From: Roseiarcus sp963737365
GTDB taxonomy: Bacteria; Pseudomonadota; Alphaproteobacteria; Rhizobiales; Beijerinckiaceae
Reading direction: 5' to 3'
NCBI GenBank assembly: GCA_963737365.1
Contig: CAVTSD010000003.1
Span: forward strand, 186,001-250,000
Length of the DNA stretch: 64,000 bases
Position numbers and translations under genes: made by a program. Below, in pieces: positions 26,873 to 34,885 of the stretch (its first letter is position 1; each line of letters starts with the position of its first letter). The notes under the pieces are model-generated. The model had not been told where the DNA came from, did no database searches, and saw only the letters and a list, made by a program, of their open reading frames with translations.

Positions 26873-27096
26873 CAGGAAAAACGAACAAACTTTTTTCTGC
26901 GCGGTTTTTCCTGGCGTGGGCTGCGGCACGGATGGGATTCTGCGATCTTGGCGTGCTGAAGGACAAACTTGTTCATACGGGCAAGCTTAGCCTGATTTCT
27001 GATTTCCTGCAAGATCTTGCCAGTATGAGCCTGTCTTTTCTATGTCCTTTAGCCAACTCAATTGCGCACTCGGCGAGCCCGCCGCGCGCGAGGCGC

Positions 27097-27366
27097 TCAT
27101 TTCTTTTTGGCGCCGCCGCATTCCCGGTCCAGTTTGTGCGCCGCGGCGTCGCCCTTGACCCCAATGTCGTTCAGGGTCTCGGCGCCGAGCTTGATCGATC
27201 CCCCTGTCAGGACCCAGGTTCCGTCGCCGGTTTTACTCCATGCGCTGCATGGGATCAGATCGATGTCGCCTGGCCAGTTCTGCACAGTCCACACTTGCTC
27301 ATCAGCGCGGACGGAAGCAATCGCCGCAAAAAAGGCGACAGCCGTGAGAATTCCGAGTTTCGACAT
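27097..27366 (-). CDS. small exported protein of unknown function
   Basis: 89 residues: a clear signal peptide MSKLGILTAVAFFAAIASVRA followed by a short mature domain with Trp residues (VWTVQNWPGDID), CSAWSKTGDGTWVLTGG and a terminal ECGGAKKK. The two cysteines of the mature part may form a disulfide. I do not recognise the family. It is monocistronic and divergent from ndk. Confidence 0.65.
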   Translation of the reverse strand: MSKLGILTAVAFFAAIASVRADEQVWTVQNWPGDIDLIPCSAWSKTGDGTWVLTGGSIKLGAETLNDIGVKGDAAAHKLDRECGGAKKK

Positions 27367-27585
27367 GTTCGCTTGTCTCCGCGCGATTGGGACCCGTTCT
27401 AGCGCTATTCCATCCTGTCGGAAAAGCGTTGAGGCGGCCTCTGCGATCCCAAATGCGTGAGCTGCGGAGTACGCACTCCAGTTTTTGCGGGCGGCGTCCT
27501 CGCGGCCCGCCTTGCCGGCTCACGAGGCCGCAGCTATAAGCCGCGGCGTTTTCCCGCAGGCAAAGCGAACAGAGATCAAGACGCC

Positions 27586-28008
27586 ATGGCCGTCCAACGC
27601 ACCTTCTCGATCCTCAAGCCCGACGTCACCCGCCGCAACCTGACGGGCGCCGTCAATCAGCGGATCGAGGCTGCGGGACTTCGCATCGTGGCGCAGAAGC
27701 GCGTGCATATGACGCGCGCGCAGGCGGAGACGTTCTACGGCGTGCATCGCGAGCGTCCGTTCTTCGGCGAGCTCGTCGAGATGATGACCGCGGCGCCGGT
27801 CGTCGTGCAGGTGCTCGAGGGCGAAAACGCGATCCAACGCTATCGCGAAGTGATGGGCGCGACCAATCCCGAGAAGGCGGACGCCGGAACGATCCGCAAG
27901 GACTTCGCGCTGTCGATGGGCGAGAACTCCGCTCACGGCTCCGACGCGCCGGAGACGGCTGCGCAAGAGATCGCGCAATTCTTCTCCGGCAACGAAATCG
28001 TGGGCTAA
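27586..28008 (+). CDS. ndk: nucleoside diphosphate kinase
   Basis: 140 residues from MAVQRTFSILKPDVTRRN at 27586. The frame is open further upstream but the family starts here. It transfers the gamma-phosphate between nucleoside triphosphates and diphosphates through the active-site His in NSAHGSDAPETA (about residue 117). Full length and complete. Confidence 0.96.
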   Translation: MAVQRTFSILKPDVTRRNLTGAVNQRIEAAGLRIVAQKRVHMTRAQAETFYGVHRERPFFGELVEMMTAAPVVVQVLEGENAIQRYREVMGATNPEKADAGTIRKDFALSMGENSAHGSDAPETAAQEIAQFFSGNEIVG

Positions 28009-28187
28009 GAACCTCAGGCCTATCGACGTTCAGACATCTGCGTCTTGCGCCGAAGCCGCGCGCGACTTCGGGTGCCGCGAGCAACTTTCATCGGCTGTTC
28101 ACGCCTCCTATTTCCTTCGGATAATGGATGTCTTGTTGACTGCACAAAACTGGTGCAAGGTCGCGCCTCGTTGTGAGGAGACACGCC

Positions 28188-28451
28188 ATGTCGTCGGATG
28201 CTGAAGTTGGTTGGATCGCAGCCATTATCATCGGCGGAATCGCTGGCTGGCTGGCCGAGCAATTTATGAAGAGCGATATGGGATTGCTCATGAACATCGT
28301 GCTCGGCATCGTCGGCGCGGCGATCGCGAGCGCCATTCTCAGCATCTTTGGGATCGTTCTCGGCGGATGGATCGGCTACCTGATCCTCGGCTTTATCGGC
28401 GCCTGTTTATTGATCTGGATCGTTCGCATGTTTCGGACGCGCACAGTCTGA
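28188..28451 (+). CDS. GlsB/YeaQ/YmgE family membrane protein
   Basis: 87 residues from ATG 28188, eight bases after GAGGAG. Three Gly-rich hydrophobic helices (WIAAIIIGGIAGWLAEQF, GLLMNIVLGIVGAAIASAIL, GGWIGYLILGFIGACLLIWIV). The family is often labelled transglycosylase-associated and is stress induced in enterics; no enzymatic role is shown. Confidence 0.88.
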   Translation: MSSDAEVGWIAAIIIGGIAGWLAEQFMKSDMGLLMNIVLGIVGAAIASAILSIFGIVLGGWIGYLILGFIGACLLIWIVRMFRTRTV

Positions 28452-28493
28452 GGCTTGCGCCGCGCAGCGCAGCATGCAGCGGCGCAAGGCGTC

Positions 28494-28820
28494 CTACTGC
28501 ACGCTCGAGAACGAAGTCGGCTGCAGGATCGAGTTCGAGACATGCGTGAGAATGGGTCCGTCCTTCTCGCTCTCGGCGCGCGCGGCGATCCATTCGGGGT
28601 CGCTCTGAAACGCGGCCCACTTCTGCTCGCGTTCGGCAAGTGATTCCCAAGCAAGAAGATACGTGAGCTCGTGACTGGACGCGCCGATCATCGTCGTCCA
28701 GAAGCCCGCCTGCCGAACGCCATGCTTATCCCAGATCCGCAGCGTCTGGGTTTCGAACCGTTTCAACAGGGCCGGCAGCCGGTTGGGCAGGCAGTAATAG
28801 ATGCGAAGCTCATAAATCAT
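28494..28820 (-). CDS. NIPSNAP family protein
   Basis: 108 residues from MIYELRIYYCLPNRLPALL (28820). A ferredoxin-like alpha/beta barrel domain with the typical LLKRFETQTLRIWDKHG, ELTYLLAWESLAEREQKW and FQSDPEWIAARAESE. These proteins are small, dimeric and of unclear biochemical function. The gene converges on the GlsB gene, with 42 bases between the stops. Confidence 0.88.
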   Translation of the reverse strand: MIYELRIYYCLPNRLPALLKRFETQTLRIWDKHGVRQAGFWTTMIGASSHELTYLLAWESLAEREQKWAAFQSDPEWIAARAESEKDGPILTHVSNSILQPTSFSSVQ

Positions 28821-28961
28821 CAGAATTCCGCCTGTCGTCGTCAGCTCAAGATCCGCATGGGTCGCAACAGCGTCAAGCGGCGCGCGGATCATCGCACGGC
28901 GCGCGGCTCATCGACAACTCAGAGAAGTCGCCGTCCGGCCACCCTCGACTTCACAACCAGG

Positions 28962-29207
28962 TTAGGAGGGCGGCTTGCGCGTTGAAGCAGCGCGGCGCGT
29001 TCGCTTCTGGGGCTTCGGCGCAGCGTCCACCAAGGATCCAAGCGTCCGCCCAAGGCCGCTATATTCGGCGCGCCACCGCTCGTATTCGGTATCCCGCATT
29101 CCGACCGAGCGAAGCGCTTCTGCTACCGGAAGACCTTCCGCCGTCAGCGCCTCGACCATCTGAAGCCTCTGGACGATCTCCCTCGGGCTGAACCTACACT
29201 TCATCAT
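28962..29207 (-). CDS. IS3 OrfA-like helix-turn-helix protein, solo
   Basis: 81 residues from MMKCRFSPREIVQRLQMV. The first 55 residues look like the N-terminus of IS3-group (IS407-like) transposase OrfA: FSPREIVQRLQMVEALTAEG, VAEALRSVGMRDTEYERWRA EY. The remainder, a Lys/Arg-rich tail (PKPQKRTRRAASTRKPPS), is not transposase, and no OrfB or terminal inverted repeats surround it. It is either the remnant of an insertion sequence or a reused DNA-binding domain. Confidence 0.65.
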   Translation of the reverse strand: MMKCRFSPREIVQRLQMVEALTAEGLPVAEALRSVGMRDTEYERWRAEYSGLGRTLGSLVDAAPKPQKRTRRAASTRKPPS

Positions 29208-29381
29208 CGCCACCCCCAGACGGCGCTCCACGCCGCAAGCGAGCGACCGCCATCTGCGGTCAAGCGAGGGATGATGCGCTTTATCGGGTATCCGGAGATT
29301 GGCCGGCGGATTAATCTTAGGAAATCAAAACGCAGGCTTCAAAGGCCGCGCTCCTTGCGCCGATGAACAAGATTTAATTTT

Positions 29382-29424
29382 TTGGCCAGCGCCACGTGAG
29401 GCGCCGCCGTCTACGCTGGCCGAG
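29382..29424. promoter_or_regulatory. inverted repeat upstream of the DUF1344 gene
   Basis: GGCCAGCG at 29384-29391 and CGCTGGCC at 29414-29421 form an 8-bp perfect stem around a GC-rich loop, just after a T-rich run. It lies 70 bases before the ATG at 29493 and may influence its mRNA. Confidence 0.3.
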
Positions 29425-29492
29425 GGCGTGACTACGCCTGGAGGATCTTCGTTCTGACGTAGCCGCGCCTCTATTAACCATGGAGAAGCCCT

Positions 29493-29747
29493 ATGCGGAT
29501 GTTCATAGGCGCCGTCCTAGCGACGGCGTTGCTTGGCTCGGCGTCCATCGCCTACGCGGCCGACGCCACGGCCAAAATCAAAAGCCTTGATATGACCAAG
29601 GATATGGTCACTCTGGACAATGGCTCGACTTACATGGCGCCCAAGACCGTCAAGCTTTCCGACTTCAAGGTCGGCGAGAAGGTGAATGTGAGCTACAGCA
29701 CGGACAACGGCAAGATGGACATTCTGTCGATGAGGCCTGCAACTTAA
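29493..29747 (+). CDS. DUF1344 family exported protein
   Basis: 84 residues. Signal peptide MRMFIGAVLATALLGSASIA ends at AYA-AD. The mature domain (ATAKIKSLDMTKDMVTLDNG, TYMAPKTVKLSDFKVGEKV) is the small beta domain of DUF1344, of unknown function. GGAGAAG precedes the ATG. It is followed by a strong hairpin. Confidence 0.85.
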   Translation: MRMFIGAVLATALLGSASIAYAADATAKIKSLDMTKDMVTLDNGSTYMAPKTVKLSDFKVGEKVNVSYSTDNGKMDILSMRPAT

Positions 29748-29779
29748 CGAAACTATCGCTAAGCGACGTGTTTGAGAAT

Positions 29780-29806
29780 GAGCCGCCGGTTGTCGACCGG
29801 CGGCTC
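29780..29806 (+). terminator. perfect 11-bp hairpin after DUF1344
   Basis: GAGCCGCCGGT and ACCGGCGGCTC flank a TGTCG loop 32 bases after the stop. No T-run follows on the plus strand, so it would be a weak terminator or 3' stabiliser. Confidence 0.55.
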
Positions 29807-29856
29807 AAAGAAAGGACGGCGCTTCGATTTTACCCGCGATCGATCTAGCGACACCA

Positions 29857-30603
29857 ATGGATGATCGCGGCTCAGGCCGCACGGAGTCCAGCCCTTCGCT
29901 CCAAGCGCACCGGATGAGGGCGGCGTTGGACCTCATCCGCCGCATTGCAGATGGGGAGCCGCGCCGCATCGCCGATGTGTATAAGGGGCGAGGCTCGATG
30001 AAAGGGTTGCTTGCGCGCCAGTTTCCTGACGCCGAAATCCAAGCCTTCGACCTTTTGCGTTTGGCCGATCATGATGAACCCCCCGGGGGCTGCCTCAGCG
30101 GGGAGCGCAAGTTCGACCTAATCTGTTCGAACGGCTCGTTGGAAATGGTGTCGTCATTGCCGACCTTGTTGCCGATGCTGGTCAACTCGGTTGCTGCAGG
30201 CGGCCGCCTCGCGGTTGAATTTCCCAATGATTTGTACGAGCCAAGCCGCGCATTGATGCGCATGATCGCCGCCGAGGGACCCTGGGCAAAGACGCTGTTG
30301 CCGATCGCGAAGACGCGACCGTTCAACGAAACGATGGAAGGCCTGTACGCTCTTCTCAGTCCGATCTGCGCTGTGGTCGATATCTGGGAAGCAACGTACC
30401 TCCACGAGATGGCGGGCGTGGCGGCGATCGTCGAATGGATGGAGACGACGAGTCTCGCGCCTTTCCTCGAGCCGCTGGGTGAGGCCGACCGTCGCGAGTT
30501 TCTCGATCGCTATGCCGCCGGATTGCACGAGGCCTATCCGACTTTGCCTGACGGGCGCGTCTTGTTGCGGTCGCGACGGCTCTTCGTGGTGGCGCAGCCG
30601 TAG
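29857..30603 (+). CDS. trans-aconitate methyltransferase-like SAM-dependent protein, divergent
   Basis: 248 residues. The overall order of motifs is that of Tam-type methyltransferases: MRAALDLIRRI, FPDAEIQAFDL, FDLICSNGSLEMVSSLPTLL, LAVEFPNDLYEPSRALM, WEATYLHEM and a C-terminal RFLFVVAQP-like end (RRLFVVAQP). The SAM loop, normally DxGCGxG, is IADVYKGRGSMKG here, so cofactor binding is uncertain. It converges with the ParA gene. Confidence 0.65.
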   Translation: MDDRGSGRTESSPSLQAHRMRAALDLIRRIADGEPRRIADVYKGRGSMKGLLARQFPDAEIQAFDLLRLADHDEPPGGCLSGERKFDLICSNGSLEMVSSLPTLLPMLVNSVAAGGRLAVEFPNDLYEPSRALMRMIAAEGPWAKTLLPIAKTRPFNETMEGLYALLSPICAVVDIWEATYLHEMAGVAAIVEWMETTSLAPFLEPLGEADRREFLDRYAAGLHEAYPTLPDGRVLLRSRRLFVVAQP

Positions 30604-30620
30604 CGCGGACCGCCGGTTTC

Positions 30621-31277
30621 TTAACGCGGCTTCGCCTTCATCGCGCGCGTCCAGAGAGCCTCCTCCATCCGCTCGGCGACTTCGCGCAGATAGGGATTGC
30701 GCGCCTCGCGTCCCGCGCGCCCAGAATCGAGGTCGGCCTGGAAGCCGTCGCGCTGCGGCCAGTGTTCGCTGAGGAGTTCGAAGCCGGCGTCCTCGATCGC
30801 CTCCACCGCCTTCGAGAATTGCGTTTCCGAGCGGCCGACCTTCGACAGAACGATGACGAGGCGTCCCTCGGCCCCACGGCGCGCGAGCTTGCGGGCGAGC
30901 GCGAGCGTCGGCCTCAGATCGTCGCCCGACACGCCGGTCGGCAGAAAGACGACGTCGCTGTCCTCGGCGACCTCGGTCGTCAGATCGTCGGCAAGACCAC
31001 GGGTGTCGACGACAATGAAATCGGCGACGCCTTCCTCGCGGCGCAGTTTCTTCAGGCTCTTGAAGGCGCGCGTGTCCACTTCCGGCTCGAGGTTGGCGCG
31101 CATTCGAAGCGCGCCCCATTCGACGCAGGTCAGCTGGTCGAGATCGAAGTCCGCGAGCAGCGTCTTGCGTCCGCGATGAATCGCGCCGACCGCCAACAGG
31201 CGCGCGAGCGTGCTTTTGCCGACGCCTCCCTTTTGGCTGACGAAGGCGGCGGTGGTCGGTGCTTTTTCTTTTGTCAT
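30621..31277 (-). CDS. ParA/MinD family ATPase
   Basis: 218 residues. Deviant Walker A SQKGGVGKSTLARLLA close to the N-terminus, then LLADFDLDQLTCVEWGALR, Walker B-like FIVVDTRGLADD and VIVLSKVGRSETQF. There is no ParB, repA or centromere-like array next to it, so it is an orphan ATPase of the partition type, perhaps for positioning a protein cluster. The start ATG at 31277 lies just before the walker strand, giving a normal length for short ParA proteins. Confidence 0.85.
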   Translation of the reverse strand: MTKEKAPTTAAFVSQKGGVGKSTLARLLAVGAIHRGRKTLLADFDLDQLTCVEWGALRMRANLEPEVDTRAFKSLKKLRREEGVADFIVVDTRGLADDLTTEVAEDSDVVFLPTGVSGDDLRPTLALARKLARRGAEGRLVIVLSKVGRSETQFSKAVEAIEDAGFELLSEHWPQRDGFQADLDSGRAGREARNPYLREVAERMEEALWTRAMKAKPR

Positions 31278-31494
31278 CCCGGCCCATATGAACGCGCCTG
31301 CCTCGAAGGGGAGGCATGTCGCATGAGTTGCTCATGCTATGCGTTGGCGCTGCGATGACAAGAGAGAGATGAAATTGTCAACGACTGATGTTCGCTATGT
31401 GCCGACGCGCATAGCGAGCGTTCACCTCACAGCGGGGATTACGGCTTTCAGCTCAGACATTTGCATAACCCCTGTCGGAACCGGGGCCTCCCTC

Positions 31495-31863
31495 CTATTT
31501 CGGTCGGTCGAAATCTCCCATCTCGTAAAGCGGGCGGATTTCGATGGTCGACGGGCCGGGCATGGGATTGGGGCAGCGCTTGACCCAATCGATCGCCTCG
31601 TCGAGATCGTGGACATTCCAGATCCAATAGCCGGCGACGAGTTCGCTGACATTGAGGAACGGACCTTTGGTGATCGATCGATCGCCGCCTGAGAAGGCGA
31701 CGCGCGCGCCCTTCGCGCTTGGTCTCAAGCCCGCTGCGTCGACCAAGATCCCGGCATCTTTCAGCTGCTGGTTGAACGCTCCCATTTGCTCCATCAGCTC
31801 CGGCGTCGGCATCTTGCCGTCCTCGCTCTCGTTCGTCGCCTTGACGAGCACCATTACGCGCAT
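31495..31863 (-). CDS. YCII-related (DGPF domain) protein
   Basis: 122 residues from MRVMVLVKATNESEDGKMP at 31863. A dimeric alpha/beta fold with the typical GPFLNVSELVAGYWIWNV and PGPSTIEIRPLYEMGDF. The biochemical role is unknown. It is the last gene of a four-gene minus-strand operon (PhnB-like, VOC, DUF899, YCII), 26 bases after DUF899. Confidence 0.88.
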   Translation of the reverse strand: MRVMVLVKATNESEDGKMPTPELMEQMGAFNQQLKDAGILVDAAGLRPSAKGARVAFSGGDRSITKGPFLNVSELVAGYWIWNVHDLDEAIDWVKRCPNPMPGPSTIEIRPLYEMGDFDRPK

Positions 31864-31889
31864 CGCTGCCTCCCTCGATTGATCGACCG

Positions 31890-32600
31890 CTAAACGTATT
31901 CGAGCTTCGGATACCAATCCACGCCGCGGCCGTCTGGCGTGCAGTCGAGCACGGTCCATAAAGGGGCGGGATCAGGCGCGCCGCGCGGATCCTGTCCGGG
32001 GTCCACGGTTGCGTGCGTCATCTCCCCGCCCCAGAAGTGGCGGATCGTTCCGTCGCGACGCGTGAACACGTTGAACGATGGCATTTCCAAGCCGTTCGGC
32101 AGCAGGCCGAAATAGTCGCGCGAATAGGCGCCGTTGAGATCGCTAAAGAGGTTGATATCGCGCCAGCCGCGATCGCGTTTCCAGGCTAGCAAGCGCTCGA
32201 TGGGGGAGCGCGCGACGACGGCGAGTGCGATGCGTTGCCCGATGTCCGCCGCATTGCCCGCCCAGGCGCCGAGCGTGTTGGTACACATCGGGCACGGGCG
32301 AGCGCGCTCCGGACCGAACATGTAGCTGTAGATGGCGAGCGTCTCTTTGTCCTCGAACAAACCCTCAAAATCGACCGCTCCCTTTTCGCCTTCGAAGCGA
32401 TAGTCGCCGATGACCGGTCCGCCGGGCGGCAATGCGCGACGCTGAGCCGCGACCCGCTCGATGTGGCGGCGAAGTTCGATCTCTTCCGCCAGGAGCGCCG
32501 TGCGTGCGGCGCGATATTCACCGCTCTCATTCGGGAAGCGCACCGGGTCGAGCCGGGCGAGCTCGGCAGCGGACTTGGGGAGCGGAGTTTGCGCGGTCAT
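31890..32600 (-). CDS. DUF899 family thioredoxin-like protein
   Basis: 236 residues from MTAQTPLPKSAAELARLDP at 32600. It has the DUF899 landmarks: RRALPPGGPVIGDYRFEG, MFGPERARPCPMCTNTLG with a CPMC pair like that of thioredoxins, and GWRDINLFSDLNGAYSRDY. Probably a disulfide-type oxidoreductase, but no substrate is known. It belongs to the VOC operon. Confidence 0.88.
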   Translation of the reverse strand: MTAQTPLPKSAAELARLDPVRFPNESGEYRAARTALLAEEIELRRHIERVAAQRRALPPGGPVIGDYRFEGEKGAVDFEGLFEDKETLAIYSYMFGPERARPCPMCTNTLGAWAGNAADIGQRIALAVVARSPIERLLAWKRDRGWRDINLFSDLNGAYSRDYFGLLPNGLEMPSFNVFTRRDGTIRHFWGGEMTHATVDPGQDPRGAPDPAPLWTVLDCTPDGRGVDWYPKLEYV

Positions 32601-32707
32601 CGTTTGACCTCCTGACCAGGGACAGACTCGCATCGGCATTCCCTGTCGATGCGCGTCGCCGAAAGCAATCGAATCTCGGCGCCGCCTTGTGGCGCCGGCC
32701 GACAGAC

Positions 32708-33487
32708 TTATTTCTTCGGCGCGACCAGCGCGAACATCGCCCCCTGCGGATCGAGACCGTTGATGATCCAGCTTCCGCCCGGAACCTGCATCGGCCCGTT
32801 GATCACCTGGCCGCCCGCCGACTTCACCCGAGCCTGGGCCGCGTCGATCGCATCGACGTTGATGTAGTAGAGCCAATGCGGGGCGGGCTCCTGCTCCATC
32901 TTCTTCATCATGCCGCCGGACTGCTGACCCTTGGTGGTGAAGATCTGGTAAGTCCCCATGGCGCCCATATTCAACGCCTCGCCCTTGGTCCAGCCGAACA
33001 AGCCGGAATAGAAGGCAAACGACTTCTCTGGATCGCCGCCGTGCAGCTCATGCCAGCCGATATGCCCGGGCTTCATAGGATCGTGACTGGGCGCCTGATC
33101 GCCATTGCCTTTGAACAACAAGAAGCCCGCGCCGCTCGGATCGCCGGCGACGGCGAAGGTCCCGACGTTGGGGATCTCGGTCGCAGGTCGATGGATGGCG
33201 CCGCCCGCGGCTTTCACCTTGTCGGCGTAGGCCTTGACGTCGTCGACCGCGATATAGCCCATCCACGCAGGCTTGGCGCCCATGGCCTCCGGAGGGATCG
33301 GCATCAAGCCGCCAATCATGTCGTCGCCCGCTTTGAGAAGCGTGTATGTCTGCGCGTTCATCGTGTTGGGCGCGAGATCCCAGCCGACGACTTTGGAATA
33401 GAATTTTTCAGCGCCGGCCAGATCGTTCGACATCTGATCGTACCAGACGAATTTGCCGAGCGTTTCCGATTGAGTTGCGTTGGCCAT
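32708..33487 (-). CDS. two-domain VOC (glyoxalase-fold) protein
   Basis: 259 residues from MANATQSETLGKFVWYDQM at 33487. Two tandem VOC modules: AEKFYSKVVGWDLAPN ... GTFAVAGDPSGAGFLLFKG and KSFAFYSGLFGWTKGEA ... GQVINGPMQVPGGSWI. It resembles proteins often annotated as lactoylglutathione lyase-like or hydroxylases. It is 11 bases downstream of the PhnB-like gene in the same operon. Confidence 0.88.
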   Translation of the reverse strand: MANATQSETLGKFVWYDQMSNDLAGAEKFYSKVVGWDLAPNTMNAQTYTLLKAGDDMIGGLMPIPPEAMGAKPAWMGYIAVDDVKAYADKVKAAGGAIHRPATEIPNVGTFAVAGDPSGAGFLLFKGNGDQAPSHDPMKPGHIGWHELHGGDPEKSFAFYSGLFGWTKGEALNMGAMGTYQIFTTKGQQSGGMMKKMEQEPAPHWLYYINVDAIDAAQARVKSAGGQVINGPMQVPGGSWIINGLDPQGAMFALVAPKK

Positions 33488-33498
33488 CGTTGCCTCCT

Positions 33499-33975
33499 TC
33501 AAAGTGGCGCGGACGCTCTCTGCAACCGCGCGATGTCGAGCTTCTCCATGCTCATCACGGCGCCCATGACGCGATCGGTTTTCTCCGCATCGCCGTCCAG
33601 AAGCTCCGGCAGTATACGCGGCACGATTTGCCAGGAGACGCCGAACTTGTCGGTGAGCCAGCCGCACCGGACATGCTCGCCGCCCTCCGCAAGCTTCTCC
33701 CACAGCCGATCGATTTCAGCCTGATCGTCGCAATTGACCATAAGCGAAAGCGCCGGCGTGAACTTGTACTGTGGGCCGCCGTTCAGCGCCATCAAGCGTT
33801 GCCCATCGATCTCGAACAAGATCGTCATCACGGCGTCTTTCCGAGCCGCCGCGAATTCGCCGTAGCGCGCCGTCGACACAATGCGGCTGTCACGAAAGAC
33901 CGACAGGTAGTGGGTGACCGCTTCCTCGGCGTTAGAATCGAACCAGAGGCACGGCGTGATCTTCTGCTCGGGCAT
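33499..33975 (-). CDS. PhnB-like VOC family protein
   Basis: 158 residues from MPEQKITPCLWFDSNAEEA at 33975. A PhnB/3-demethylubiquinone methyltransferase-like VOC fold: VTHYLSVFRDSRIVSTARYG, LMALNGGPQYKFTPALSLMV, GWLTDKFGVSWQIVPRIL, and a C-terminal TDRVMGAVMSMEKLDIARL. Function unknown; the fold fits a metal-binding small-molecule protein. It is the first gene of the operon that reads from the promoter at 34068-34097. Confidence 0.9.
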   Translation of the reverse strand: MPEQKITPCLWFDSNAEEAVTHYLSVFRDSRIVSTARYGEFAAARKDAVMTILFEIDGQRLMALNGGPQYKFTPALSLMVNCDDQAEIDRLWEKLAEGGEHVRCGWLTDKFGVSWQIVPRILPELLDGDAEKTDRVMGAVMSMEKLDIARLQRASAPL

Positions 33976-34067
33976 CGTGCTGTCCTCCATGGGCAAACAA
34001 GTAGTGCGCTCGGTATCCGGCCCAGCGGCCCCGGTGATTTCGGTGTCGGAGCTATGTCAGTTCGAGA

Positions 34068-34097
34068 AACGTACCGACTGGTCGGTATTCTTGTCAA
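34068..34097 (-). promoter_or_regulatory. promoter of the VOC operon with a 16-bp palindromic operator
   Basis: On the minus strand TTGACA (34097-34092) and TACGTT (34073-34068) are spaced by 18 bases. Between and overlapping them is TACCGAC TG GTCGGTA (34072-34087), a perfect 7-bp inverted repeat. The sequence ACCGAC-GTCGGT is typical of TetR-family operators in Rhizobiales, and a tetR gene is directly upstream (34167). Repression of the operon by that TetR is a plausible reading. Confidence 0.65.
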
Positions 34098-34166
34098 GCT
34101 CCAAAACGCGCCGCTGGAGCTGATGGGTCCACCCCTGCCCAAAAAAGGGTCCGGCCGGAGCCGCCA

Positions 34167-34826
34167 CTAGCGGCGGCTTTCGACGCCGCAAATCGTCGTC
34201 ACCACATCGTCAATAATCGGCGCCAGCTTGCCACGGGGGATACGCGCCCGAGCCCGGATCGACAGCGTGTGAAGCGTCCCAGCCGCCACGCGAGCGAGTC
34301 TTTGCGGATCGGCGTCCGCCGGCAGTTCGCCAGCCGCGCGCGCATCGGCGAAGAGCCGCTCGAACGCCCGATCCGTCGCTTCGATCGCGTCGGACACAAG
34401 CCCGTGCAGGTCCGCGTCGGCGATCGCCTCGGAAGCGGCGCTGAGCACGGTGAAGCAGCCGCGCGGGCCGTCTGCCCCGCTGAGATAGAGATCAAGCGCG
34501 GTGTTCAGGATGCGCGTAAGCTTCGTCCGCAACGGCTCGCTCGCCGCAAACAGGGGCGCGAACGACTCGTTCACCCGCTTTCGGTATTGGCCGTACGCCT
34601 GCAGGTAGAGCGCTCGCTTGTCGCCGAAGGCGCCATAAAGGCTCGGTCGGTTCAGGCCGGTCGCCGCGCTGATGTCGTCGAGCGAGGTTGCGGCGAATCC
34701 GTCGCTCCAAAACACGTCCATCGCCTGCGCGAGCGCCATGTCAGCCTCGAAGGCGCGCGGTCGGCCTCGGCCTCGCGCGCCGGCCTTGACTGCGGGGCGC
34801 ATTCTTTTTTGTACCATGTTGGACAC
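34167..34826 (-). CDS. TetR family transcriptional regulator
   Basis: 219 residues. The helix-turn-helix begins RGRGRPRAFEADMALAQAMD and continues ATSLDDISAATGLNRPSLYG AFGDKRALYLQAY. The C-terminal ligand domain has GCFTVLSAASEAIAD. Starts at 34826 or 34817 are possible. It lies head-to-head with a GST gene and just upstream of the VOC operon; the operator at 34072 is the best candidate site. Confidence 0.9.
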   Translation of the reverse strand: MSNMVQKRMRPAVKAGARGRGRPRAFEADMALAQAMDVFWSDGFAATSLDDISAATGLNRPSLYGAFGDKRALYLQAYGQYRKRVNESFAPLFAASEPLRTKLTRILNTALDLYLSGADGPRGCFTVLSAASEAIADADLHGLVSDAIEATDRAFERLFADARAAGELPADADPQRLARVAAGTLHTLSIRARARIPRGKLAPIIDDVVTTICGVESRR

Positions 34827-34867
34827 AATCCTTGACAGCGCACATTATATGCGAGATAGTACAAAAA
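34806..34867 (+). promoter_or_regulatory. GST promoter flanked by 9-bp inverted repeats
   Basis: TTGACA (34832-34837), 17 bases, then GATAGT (34855-34860), oriented toward the GST gene. TTTTTGTAC (34806-34814) and GTACAAAAA (34859-34867) are a perfect inverted pair with 44 bases between. One arm lies inside the first codons of tetR, so it may be a coincidence of coding sequence. Confidence 0.4.
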
Positions 34868-34885
34868 TTGCAACGGGAGGAACCC

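Larger units (their letters stand above)
26699..27096. other. intergenic region with 10-bp tandem repeats and the dispersed element
   Basis: No gene is supported. The frames 26705-26959 and 26758-27402 translate only repeated intergenic sequence. The region contains the repeats listed at 26811 and 26845 and is AT-rich downstream of them. It could be an old integration site, because nothing else explains the repeats. Confidence 0.5.

Noticed and set aside
30154..31335. Minus-strand frame of 393 codons spanning the ParA gene and methyltransferase
   Set aside because: It is out of frame with ParA and its residues are Arg/Gly-rich low complexity.
31278..31494. GC-rich stem between the ParA and YCII genes as a terminator
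   Set aside because: Only a four-base CCCC/GGGG stem forms and no T-run follows.
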